Source: Candidatus Hinthialibacter antarcticus
GTDB taxonomy: Bacteria > Hinthialibacterota > Hinthialibacteria > Hinthialibacterales > Hinthialibacteraceae
Direction: 5' to 3'
Assembly (NCBI GenBank): GCA_030765645.1
Contig: JAVCCE010000035.1
Location: 1 to 62,952 of the forward strand
DNA: 62,952 bases
In this document: positions 38,142-45,533 of the stretch, piece after piece
Numbering within the stretch: the first letter of the stretch is position 1
Layout of the letters: the number at the start of each line of letters is the position of its first letter
Notes under the pieces: model-generated
The model's database searches: none
What the model saw: only the letters and a program-made list of their open reading frames with translations
What the model was told of the DNA's origin: nothing
Program-made: the position numbers and the translations under genes

Positions 38142-38312
38142 AAGAAGCAACCGCAGACCATCAGTTTTCTGGAGTTCATTTTTTAGAGATTCAAATCCGT
38201 AGATTGAAAAAATACTGGAAATTACTGAGAGTCTTGAGCCCGTGATTAAATGCTTGCGCAGCGTATCTCCCACATTTCCGTTTTTTTTATTATCGAGTAG
38301 CATGCTTTGCAT
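38142..38312 (-). pseudogene. N-terminal fragment of a PLD-domain helicase-like defence gene
   Basis: The first 57 residues of a 74-codon frame read MLLDNKKNGNVGDTLRKHL, GSRLSVISSIFSIYGFESLK and NELQKTDGLRLLL. This matches from memory the opening of phospholipase-D-like/SNF2-helicase proteins found in defence and mobile islands, which start with DN...VGD.L and SKLSIISAYFTIYA-type segments. After residue 57 the similarity stops and the frame soon ends. It looks like a 5' remnant left by deletion. The identification rests on a short stretch and is tentative. Confidence 0.45.
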
Positions 38313-38713
38313 AAGAACCTTGCTCTCTAAATAGATTTAATTGAAATTGAATGTGAGATTTTTATTGGATCCTACACCTCACCCCTGACAACCACTGTCA
38401 CCCAATCTTCACAACCCAATCCAACAACCATTCAAAACCATCTGCTGAATTTCACATCATTAATCACGTAATTCCCGTATTGTTGTAAATTTTATGAGCG
38501 AGTGCAAGGCTTAGCCGTTTTAATTATTTGACTTGAATGGATTGGATGAGCGAAATAAACGGGGAATTGTTATGGGTACTGTGGCGTTTGTTAATAAAAT
38601 GCGTGATGATTTGACTTAAAACGGAATTAAGTCACCAAAAATCCAACTTTTCGTCCATTTGATGACTATGTGATGACACCATGTTTTAGAGGGGTTTCGT
38701 AAGTGAAGGGAAA
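38313..38713. other. AT-rich region without recognisable genes
   Basis: Several hundred bases with no ORF, tRNA or clear repeat between the helicase fragment and the tRNA-Trp 3' copy. Probably decayed island DNA. Confidence 0.5.
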
Positions 38714-38741
38714 CAGGCGCGGCAGGAATTGAACCCGCAAC
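38714..38741 (-). repeat. Duplicate of the tRNA-Trp 3' end (attachment-site-like)
   Basis: 28 bases match the 3' end of the tRNA-Trp gene (40443-40470) at 27 positions, in the same orientation. The match covers the acceptor 3' strand and T-arm but not the rest of the tRNA. This is the usual look of an att site left by tRNA-targeted integration. No integrase gene is in the window. Confidence 0.75.
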
Positions 38742-38772
38742 GCCTATTCAATTTAAGTTCGGTCGCAATTTT

Positions 38773-39678
38773 TTATCGCAGATGTTTGTTGAAAAATTCG
38801 ATGGTGCGCGTCCAGGCCAGTTCCGCCATTTCTTCGTTATAGCGCCCGGTTGAATCATTGTGGAAGCCGTGATTTGAATTCTCATACTGATACATAACGT
38901 AGTCAACTTTGTTCGCTTTTAAATCTTGTTCATATTCAGGCCAAGCGCCGTTGACGCGGTTGTCTAACTCCGCCAGTTGAATCATCATCGCGGCGCGGAT
39001 GTTCTTTCGGATCTCTTTCGCGGCGGGCGTTCCGTAAAAGGGGACGCCTGCGCTTAATTGGTCGCCAAGCGTTGCTGCCAACATGTTCACGATGTAACCG
39101 CCGAAGCAGAAACCGACTGCGCCGAGTTTTCCATTACTCGATTCATGCGACTTGATGAACTTGGCGGCGGCGATGAAGTCTTGCTCGATTTTGGCGCGGT
39201 CAAGAGAACCCTGCATGCTGCGGCCCTCGTCGTCGTTGCCAGGGTATCCACCCACCGGGTGAAGCGCGTCTGGCGCGAAAGCGATGAACCCCGCTTTGGC
39301 GACGCGGCGGGCGACGTCTTTAACGTAGGGGTTGAGGCCGCGGTTTTCGTGGATGACCAACACGGCTGGAATCTTGCCTTCGATCTTTGCGGGCGTGACC
39401 AGATAGCCTCGTCCTTCGCCATGCCCGTTCGGTGATTCAAACGTCGCATACTTTGCCACAATGTCGGGGTCGTTAAACGAAACTTGTTCGGCGAGCGCAT
39501 AATTGGGCATCAATACTGGCAGCAGCATATTCATGGTGAAGCCAGCGGCGGCCAGCGTCCCCAGGCGGTCCATGAATGTGCGGCGGTCGATGATTCCGTG
39601 GGCGTATTCGTCGTACCAATCAAACGCTTCTTGTGGAATGGGGTGATGAGCGGGTTTTTGCTTCATTGTTTCTGACAT
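38773..39678 (-). CDS. Tat-exported dienelactone hydrolase-family protein
   Basis: A 301-residue alpha/beta hydrolase. The catalytic Cys is in GAVGFCFGGYI, the partner Glu in VIHENRGLNP, an Asp probably in AELDNRVNG, and the His in NSNHGFHN: the Cys-Asp-His triad with Glu typical of dienelactone hydrolases. Before it lies a twin-arginine-like segment (IDRRTFMDRLGTLAAAGFTM, about 31-50) preceded by 30 residues, a layout common in exported COG0412 proteins. Substrate unknown. Flanked by the tRNA-Trp fragment and the tRNA gene. Confidence 0.88.
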   Translation of the reverse strand: MSETMKQKPAHHPIPQEAFDWYDEYAHGIIDRRTFMDRLGTLAAAGFTMNMLLPVLMPNYALAEQVSFNDPDIVAKYATFESPNGHGEGRGYLVTPAKIEGKIPAVLVIHENRGLNPYVKDVARRVAKAGFIAFAPDALHPVGGYPGNDDEGRSMQGSLDRAKIEQDFIAAAKFIKSHESSNGKLGAVGFCFGGYIVNMLAATLGDQLSAGVPFYGTPAAKEIRKNIRAAMMIQLAELDNRVNGAWPEYEQDLKANKVDYVMYQYENSNHGFHNDSTGRYNEEMAELAWTRTIEFFNKHLR

Positions 39679-39889
39679 CGTATTCTCCTGTCTTAAATTT
39701 CAAAATGGATAAAAAATGGATAACGCTGTCTGAGAAGCCCAGGTGTGTTTTGAAAAAGGAATTTCGTAACGAATGCGAGTTCAGAGGAGATTGTATTTGT
39801 GAAGTGTAAAATCTATGACAAATAAAGTCAATAAAATTAAGAAATAAAATATTGAAAGTTCTTTTGAGACGATATGCCCGCGCCGTTGG

Positions 39890-40360
39890 TTATTCACCGG
39901 GTTGGGCGGTAGGGGTCGGTAATAACAGTTCCACTTTGTCAATATAATCTTTAAATTCTTGTACTGATTTAAAGCGATTGGTGCTTACAACATCTATTTT
40001 CTTCTGTAATTCTGTGATTCGATTAGTTAGTAATTCAAGGCCTTTTTCAAAACCAACTTTCTGAATATTTGTTAATTCAATTAAACGTTCTCTTTCTTCT
40101 TTCAACTTCTGAATTTCCATTTCGTACAATTCTTTTTGCGCCTTAATATTTTCCAACGCTTTTGGGAAAGTTGTTAACTCTAAAATTTGCTTTTGTTGGT
40201 CAAAAGACTCTTGGAGTATTTTGATGAGTTCGTCTTTTAGAGCGATTTGTTGATTAGGGAAATAGAGAACTGCTGCGAGTGCAAAACCGCCGATTGCGAT
40301 AAGAGCGACAATAGTCGGTGCCCAGCGGTGTAACCAATCATATTTGTTTTTGTTCGCCAT
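39890..40360 (-). CDS. Small membrane-anchored coiled-coil protein
   Basis: 156 residues: one membrane helix (IVALIAIGGFALAAVLYFP, about 17-35), then a long charged helix with heptad-like pattern (ALENIKAQKELYEMEIQKLK onward to LLTNRITELQKKID), and a Pro-rich end (PTPTAQPGE). No family recognised. It lies between the dienelactone hydrolase gene and tRNA-Trp, in the segment bounded by the tRNA-end direct repeats. Could be a structural or membrane-tethering protein. Confidence 0.65.
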   Translation of the reverse strand: MANKNKYDWLHRWAPTIVALIAIGGFALAAVLYFPNQQIALKDELIKILQESFDQQKQILELTTFPKALENIKAQKELYEMEIQKLKEERERLIELTNIQKVGFEKGLELLTNRITELQKKIDVVSTNRFKSVQEFKDYIDKVELLLPTPTAQPGE

Positions 40361-40443
40361 AGCATTTCCGGTACTGCTATGTATATGCGATGAATTTTTT
40401 TAAGATTGAATCCGTCGCGTTCGTAAGTCGAGAGGAATCATAC

Positions 40444-40515
40444 AGGCGTGGCAGGAATTGAACCCGCAACCTACTGATTTGGAGTCAGTCGCTCTGCCAA
40501 TTGAGCTACACGCCT
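40444..40515 (-). tRNA. tRNA-Trp (anticodon CCA)
   Basis: 72 bases on the minus strand. A 7-bp acceptor (AGGCGTG/CACGCCT), D-arm GCTC-AATTGGCA-GAGC, anticodon arm ACTGA-CTCCAAA-TCAGT with anticodon CCA, T-arm GCGGG-TTCAATT-CCTGC. CCA is not encoded at the 3' end. All stems pair perfectly. Confidence 0.97.
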
Positions 40516-40677
40516 ATAGATGTGCGCTAAAACTATAACCCGCCGCCGCCAATCGTCAATCCCTTACATGCGTACGCATTGACAGAAGTACGCCGCAACG
40601 AATTAATATAGGCCTCAAATTCAAGATTATTACAGAGTGGATCGCGTTGGAATTGCCGGATAGAAAAAGGTCGATTC

Positions 40678-40701
40678 TGGTGGTGTAAGAACCCACCCTA
40701 C
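40678..40701 (-). repeat. GTAGGGTGGGTTCTTACACC-type small palindrome
   Basis: Minus strand GTAGGGTGGGTTCTTACACC then ACCA; related to 20113 and 61617. The following 40702-40760 has a hairpin-like run CCTTCTCCCAGGGGGAGAAGG. These fill the 300-base gap between tRNA-Trp and gatA. Confidence 0.65.
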
Positions 40702-40822
40702 ATAAGCCGCTCCTTCTCCCAGGGGGAGAAGGGATTCTGTTTTGACTCTGCTTACCGTCAACCTCATTTTTCGAGAAGGCGACGGTTGACATGGCAATTT
40801 TGGTAAATAATTGGAAAAACAC

Positions 40823-42289
40823 ATGACTGAACCGTATCAACTGACCGCCTGGCAGGCGGCGGAACTGCTGCAATCAAAAGAACTTTCGGCGCGGGAACTG
40901 ACGGCGTCCGTCTATCAACGCATCGACTCGGTCGAAGCAAAGGTAAACGCCTACCAAACCCTGTTGCGTGAACAGGCGGAACAGCGGGCGGATGAGATTG
41001 ATGCAAAACGGACGAAAGGCGAGGCGCTCTCTCCCTGGGCGGGCGTTCCGATTGCGTTAAAAGACAACCTCTGTATGCAGGGCAGCCCTACGACCTGCTC
41101 GTCGAAAATACTGCAAGAGTTTACGCCTCCATACGACGCAACCGTGATTACAAAGATGCTCGACGCTGGTTTGATCCCTGTTGGTAAAACCAACATGGAT
41201 GAATTCGCGATGGGCTCCTCGACGGAAAATTCCGCATTCGGGCGGACATCAAACCCCTGGGATTTAGACTACGTCCCGGGCGGTTCCAGCGGCGGTTCGA
41301 CGGCTTGCGTCAGCGCGGACGAAACCATACTTAGCATCGGTTCTGACACGGGCGGTTCGATTCGCCAGCCAGCGGCGTTTTGTTCGGTTACGGGGCTGAA
41401 GCCTACATACGGACGAGTGTCACGATATGGGCTGGTTGCATTTGCGTCGTCGCTCGATCAAATCGGGCCGATCACCAAAGACGCGCGCGACGCGGCGATA
41501 CTTCTCAAGATTATTTCCGGGCTTGACCGGATGGATTCAACGTCCATCGATACGCCCGTGCCGGATTATCCCGCCGCATTAACGGGAGACGTGAAGCGAA
41601 TGCGAATTGGCGTTCCCAAAGAATATTTTCCCAAGGGTATGAACGCTGAAATCAAGAACGCCGTCGATGAAGCCATCAAAGTGTACGAAGGCCTTGGCGC
41701 TGAGATCAAAGAGATTTCCTTACCGCATACCGAATACGCTATCGCGACGTATTACATCGTCTGCACGGCGGAGGCGTCCAGCAACCTGGCGCGCTATGAC
41801 GGGGTTGTGTACGGTCATCGCGAAGGCCAGCAGGACAACATCGTTGAGATGTATAAAAAGATGCGCAGCGAAGGTTTCGGCCCCGAAGTCAAACGGCGAA
41901 TCATGCTGGGGACGTATGTCCTTAGCGCGGGATTCTTCGACGCGTATTACCGCAAGGCGCAAAAAGTGCGGACGCTGATGAAGCGAGATTTTGAGAACGC
42001 ATTCGAAGAAGTGGATGCGGTGATTTGTCCTGCAACGCCGTCGCCTCCGTTTAAAGCGGGCGAGAAGACGACCGACCCGCTTGAGATGTATCTTTCAGAT
42101 GTGTTCACCGCGCCGACCAACCTGGCTGGTTTGCCGGGCATGGTGATTCCAGGCGGATTCAGCAAGGACAATCTCCCCATCGGGCTGCAGATCATCGGGC
42201 CGGTGCTGAGTGAAGAACGCGTGTTAAACTTAGGGCACGCGTTTCAACTGGCGACCGACCATCACACCAAAAAGCCGCCGTTGGCTTAA
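40823..42289 (+). CDS. gatA: Glutamyl-tRNA(Gln)/aspartyl-tRNA(Asn) amidotransferase subunit A
   Basis: Amidase subunit that releases ammonia from glutamine to convert Glu-tRNA(Gln) or Asp-tRNA(Asn). The Ser-cisSer-Lys triad is visible: Lys in PIALKDNLC, Ser in GGSSGGSTACV and the GSDTGGSIRQPAAF nucleophile. Full length (488 from the ATG at 40823; TTG at 40811 would add four residues). gatB and gatC are not in the window. GltX at 48212 supplies the mischarging substrate, consistent with the indirect pathway. Confidence 0.97.
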   Translation: MTEPYQLTAWQAAELLQSKELSARELTASVYQRIDSVEAKVNAYQTLLREQAEQRADEIDAKRTKGEALSPWAGVPIALKDNLCMQGSPTTCSSKILQEFTPPYDATVITKMLDAGLIPVGKTNMDEFAMGSSTENSAFGRTSNPWDLDYVPGGSSGGSTACVSADETILSIGSDTGGSIRQPAAFCSVTGLKPTYGRVSRYGLVAFASSLDQIGPITKDARDAAILLKIISGLDRMDSTSIDTPVPDYPAALTGDVKRMRIGVPKEYFPKGMNAEIKNAVDEAIKVYEGLGAEIKEISLPHTEYAIATYYIVCTAEASSNLARYDGVVYGHREGQQDNIVEMYKKMRSEGFGPEVKRRIMLGTYVLSAGFFDAYYRKAQKVRTLMKRDFENAFEEVDAVICPATPSPPFKAGEKTTDPLEMYLSDVFTAPTNLAGLPGMVIPGGFSKDNLPIGLQIIGPVLSEERVLNLGHAFQLATDHHTKKPPLA

Positions 42290-42319
42290 ATAATTTGCAA
42301 CGGCTGAAAGCGGGAATTC

Positions 42320-43264
42320 ATGTCAGACCGTCCATTATTGATTAACGTGATTTGCACGGGCAACAGCTGCCGCAGCCCGATTGCTGAGGCGCTGCTCAAA
42401 AAAGCCGTCGAGCAGCAAATCGATGACGCTGTCGAGGTTGTGTCCAGCGGCGTATCCGCCGTCGATGGGATGCCTGCTTCGGAGGGCGCCTTGCAGATGT
42501 GCGCAAAGCGTGAAGTTTCGTTGGACGGTTTTCATTCCAGCCTGTTGACTGCCGAAATGGCTGCCGACGCCGACCTCTTATTGGTGATGGAGCAATACCA
42601 CCGCGAATTTATTGAAGAGATGTTTCCGCAAGACGCTGACAAGGTGCGTTTGCTGGGGCAATTTTTATATCCCGACGGCCCCTTGGAAATTCCCGATCCA
42701 GTCGGCGGCGACGAGACGCTGTTCGAGAGCGTTACGCAAATGATCGAAATATCGATTCAGAATATGATGCGAGATTGGGAGTTCGTCAAACAGCGTTTTT
42801 ATGATTCAAAGCAGTTTGTTGTTGCGTTGGGTTCTGACCATCGCGGTTTCAAAGTAAAAAATGAATTGCGCGAACGCCTGACGAAAAACGGATACCTGGT
42901 CATCGACAGCGGTACGGACGATGAGAAGTCGTGCGATCATCCTGATTATGCAATCCGGGTGTCAGAACTGGTTGCGCTGGGCCGCGCTGACCGGGGCATT
43001 TTGATTTGCGGTTCTGCGCATGGAATGGTGATTACCGCCAACAAAGTGCCCGGCGTCAGGGCGGTGTTGCCGTTGAATGAAGAACACGCGGAGAAATCCC
43101 GCGAGCATAACAACGCCAACGTAATTACCTTCGGCGCCGATTGGCAGGAAGCCGACGATATTTTTGCCATGGTAGACCGCTGGCTGGCCAAAGAGTTTCT
43201 CGGCGGAAAATACCAGCGGCGTATCAACATCATTTCCGACTACGAACGCGGCGTGGGGCAGTAA
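42320..43264 (+). CDS. Fusion of low-molecular-weight tyrosine phosphatase and RpiB-like isomerase
   Basis: 314 residues with two enzyme domains. Residues 6-155 are a low-Mr protein tyrosine phosphatase: P-loop C12-TGNSC-R18 with S19, and general acid D126 in IPDPVGG. Residues 166-310 resemble RpiB/LacA sugar-phosphate isomerase: ALGSDHRGFKVKNEL (D173-H174), LICGSAHGMVITANKVPG and REHNNANVITFGA. In typical RpiB the Cys loop is CGTGxG; here it is C230-G-S-A-H-G, so Thr becomes Ser and a His is placed in the phosphate/base loop. The fusion and the altered loop suggest a sugar substrate other than ribose 5-phosphate. 30 bases after gatA. Confidence 0.88.
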   Translation: MSDRPLLINVICTGNSCRSPIAEALLKKAVEQQIDDAVEVVSSGVSAVDGMPASEGALQMCAKREVSLDGFHSSLLTAEMAADADLLLVMEQYHREFIEEMFPQDADKVRLLGQFLYPDGPLEIPDPVGGDETLFESVTQMIEISIQNMMRDWEFVKQRFYDSKQFVVALGSDHRGFKVKNELRERLTKNGYLVIDSGTDDEKSCDHPDYAIRVSELVALGRADRGILICGSAHGMVITANKVPGVRAVLPLNEEHAEKSREHNNANVITFGADWQEADDIFAMVDRWLAKEFLGGKYQRRINIISDYERGVGQ

Positions 43265-43271
43265 ATACAGA

Positions 43272-43305
43272 GGCAATGTCGTTGACTTAAGGGCACCCAA
43301 GCCTT
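43272..43305 (+). repeat. CATTGACTTAAGGG-type dispersed repeat
   Basis: GGCAATGTCGTTGACTTAAG then GGCACCCAAGCCTT; matches the copies at 91-129 (minus) and 61522-61554. It directly precedes the next palindromic repeat. Confidence 0.6.
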
Positions 43306-43310
43306 TGTCA

Positions 43311-43394
43311 GTGTCATTGCGAGGAGGCCGCAGGCCGACGCGGCAATCTCACGCATCGAAAACCGAGATTGCTTCGCTTTGCTCGCAATGACAC
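43311..43394 (+). repeat. CATTGCGAGGAGGCC-type palindromic repeat, copy 1
   Basis: 84 bases bounded by perfect 13-base inverted ends GTGTCATTGCGAG/CTCGCAATGACAC, with GGCCGCAGGCC and CGAGATTGC inside. A shorter copy is at 61416-61484 and a remnant at about 24030. This type of repeat occurs in many unrelated genomes. Confidence 0.85.
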
Positions 43395-43441
43395 TGATTA
43401 TACGTGGAGCGAAATCTCGTAATTTGGTGAAATTTTTATAC

Positions 43442-43529
43442 CAAAGGTTCGGGTACGTCTCTCTTCGCTTCGGTGCGGGCTTATTGCCCTTTTTGCACAG
43501 GCGTTCATAGAGACGCCCCCAAACCTTTG
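43442..43529 (-). repeat. Hairpin repeat core, inverted, with changed stem
   Basis: Minus strand CAAAGGTTTGGGGGCGTCTC to GAGACGTACCCGAACCTTTG. It has the same layout as the hairpin in the MITE-like copies (inner GTGC/GCAC and GGGC/GCCC stems) but with different paired bases in the outer stem. No terminal inverted repeats of the MITE type nearby. Confidence 0.8.
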
Positions 43530-43698
43530 AACTTCTAACAATGCTATTCTTTTCGGTCTCCAAAATTTTTGATTGCATTCACAAAATCCAGATTTTCTTG
43601 TCTTAATGTGCTGGACGGCACTGTGTTTTGATTTATGATGATATACAATATATTGTGGTATTTTGTGTATTTCTAATTCTAAATCCAGACGAACGTAC

Positions 43699-43723
43699 GT
43701 AGTCGGGGAGTCTGGGCGACTAC
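43699..43723 (+). promoter_or_regulatory. Hairpin in the glyA leader
   Basis: GTAGTC and GACTAC pair around a 13-base G-rich loop, ending eight bases before the GGAG ribosome site (43731-43734) of glyA. It could affect translation or mRNA stability. It does not match a glycine riboswitch. Confidence 0.4.
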
Positions 43724-43741
43724 ACCAATAGGAGTATCGCC

Positions 43742-45022
43742 ATGCTCGAGAATTTACGCAGCACCGATCCAGAAGTGTTTAGTTCCATTCTGGATGAAGC
43801 AAACCGTCAGCACTCAAAACTCGAACTCATCGCATCTGAGAATTTCACTTCTGAAGCCGTGATGGAAGCCATGGGCACGCCGTTAACCAATAAGTACGCC
43901 GAAGGCTATCCAGGCAAGCGCTACTATGGCGGGTGCGAACATGTTGACGTCGTTGAAACTCTGGCGATTGAACGCGCCAAGAAATTATTCAATGCAGAAC
44001 ATGCCAATGTGCAGCCGCACTCCGGCTCCGGCGCGAACTTGGCGTCGTATTTTGCGCTGGTCGCGCCCGGCAGCAAAATCATGGGGCTTGATCTTGCGCA
44101 AGGCGGCCACTTGACCCACGGCAGCCCGGTCAACTTTTCGGGCAACCTCTACGAATTTCACTCGTACGGCGTGAGTAAAGAAACCGAACAGATCGACCTC
44201 GACGAGTTTCGTAAACAAGTTGAGGAAGTCAAACCCGCATTGGTGGTGTTTGGCGCGTCTGCGTATTCGCGTACGTTAGACTTTGCGGCAATGGCCGAGA
44301 TTGCCCGTTCCGTTGGCGCAAAGACGATGGCGGACATCGCCCATATCGCCGGGCTAGTTGCGGTGGGATTGCACCCAAGCCCCGTCGAGCATTGCGACGT
44401 AGTGACGACGACCACTCACAAAACATTGCGCGGGCCGCGCGGCGGTATGATCTTATGCAAAGAGCAATATAAGAAAGATATTAACAAGCAAATCTTCCCC
44501 GGCAGCCAGGGCGGGCCGTTGATGCACGTCATTGCGGCGAAAGCGGTGGCGTTTCATGAAGCCTTGAAGCCTTCGTTCAAAGAATATCAACAACGCATTC
44601 TTAACAATGCCAAAGCAATGGAAGAGGCTTTTAAAGAACGCAACATCCGCTTGATTGCAGGCGGGACAGACACGCACTTGCTCTTGTTGGACGTCAGTCA
44701 CAACGGGCTTACCGGTAAGGCGTCTGAACATGCGTTGGATAGCGCTTGGTTGACCTGCAACAAGAACATGATTCCGTATGATAAAGAGAAGCCTTTCGTC
44801 ACCAGCGGCATTCGCTTAGGAACGCCGGCGTTGACCTCGCGCGGTATGGGCGTTGAAGAAATGAAGACCGTCGCCAATTGTATCGCGGACATTCTCGAAT
44901 CAAAACTGGATGAGACGGTCATCAAAAACGTCCAAGGGAAAGTCAAGGAATTGACCCAGGCGTTTCCCTTGTATCCCCAATGGATTTCTTTAGTGGAACA
45001 GCATCAAGCTGTGTCTGCATAA
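43742..45022 (+). CDS. glyA: Serine hydroxymethyltransferase
   Basis: PLP enzyme that interconverts serine and glycine with tetrahydrofolate; 426 residues, standard. It opens with the typical [19 protein letters not shown]-like segment, then [12 protein letters not shown], and the PLP lysine lies in [17 protein letters not shown] is eight bases before the start. It heads a likely operon with nrdR (18-base gap) and a Maf-type glycosyltransferase gene; glyA-nrdR neighbours are common in bacteria. Confidence 0.98.
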   Translation: MLENLRSTDPEVFSSILDEANRQHSKLELIASENFTSEAVMEAMGTPLTNKYAEGYPGKRYYGGCEHVDVVETLAIERAKKLFNAEHANVQPHSGSGANLASYFALVAPGSKIMGLDLAQGGHLTHGSPVNFSGNLYEFHSYGVSKETEQIDLDEFRKQVEEVKPALVVFGASAYSRTLDFAAMAEIARSVGAKTMADIAHIAGLVAVGLHPSPVEHCDVVTTTTHKTLRGPRGGMILCKEQYKKDINKQIFPGSQGGPLMHVIAAKAVAFHEALKPSFKEYQQRILNNAKAMEEAFKERNIRLIAGGTDTHLLLLDVSHNGLTGKASEHALDSAWLTCNKNMIPYDKEKPFVTSGIRLGTPALTSRGMGVEEMKTVANCIADILESKLDETVIKNVQGKVKELTQAFPLYPQWISLVEQHQAVSA

Positions 45023-45040
45023 CGATAAAGGATTGCATCT

Positions 45041-45520
45041 GTGAAGTGTCCCTATTGCGGCCTTGATGATGACAAAGTGGTTGACTCGCGTTCGATGGCG
45101 GGCGGGATGAGTATTCGCCGCCGTCGCGAATGCAATAAATGCGAGCGGCGCTTTACGACCTATGAACGACTGGAAGAGATTCCCGTCCGTGTAATTAAAC
45201 GCAACCACGGGCGGGAAGATTTTAACCGAAAAAAAGTGGAGCAGTCGATTCGTATCGCGTGTCAGAAACGTCCTGTGTCAGAAGAGCAGATTCAAGACGT
45301 GACTGACCGCATCGAAGGCAAAATTCACACCATGAGCGACCGCGAGATTGAAACCTCGGTGATTGGCGAAGAGGTCATGCGGGAACTGCGCGATCTCGAC
45401 CAAGTCGCGTATGTGCGGTTTGCGTCGGTGTATCGCGATTTTAAAACCGTGAATGAATTTTTCTCTGAACTGTCTTATATGATGAAACAAGACGACGCGG
45501 GCGCTTCGCAAAAAACGTAA
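45041..45520 (+). CDS. nrdR: Transcriptional repressor of ribonucleotide reductase genes
   Basis: 159 residues starting at GTG with AAAGGA eight bases before it. It has the N-terminal zinc ribbon CPYCGLDDDKVVDSR ... RECNKCERRFTTYE and an ATP-cone domain (VIKRNHGREDFNRKKVEQSI). NrdR senses ATP/dATP and represses nrd promoters through NrdR boxes. No nrd gene or NrdR box is recognised nearby. Confidence 0.97.
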   Translation: MKCPYCGLDDDKVVDSRSMAGGMSIRRRRECNKCERRFTTYERLEEIPVRVIKRNHGREDFNRKKVEQSIRIACQKRPVSEEQIQDVTDRIEGKIHTMSDREIETSVIGEEVMRELRDLDQVAYVRFASVYRDFKTVNEFFSELSYMMKQDDAGASQKT

Positions 45521-45533
45521 AAAGACGGGTTCT

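Noticed and set aside
38714-38786. Second complete tRNA-Trp gene
   Set aside because: Only the 28-base 3' part matches; the D-arm and anticodon arm are absent.
43265-43741. Glycine riboswitch before glyA
   Set aside because: The region is filled by repeats, and no aptamer-like tandem pattern was recognised; only a small hairpin is seen.
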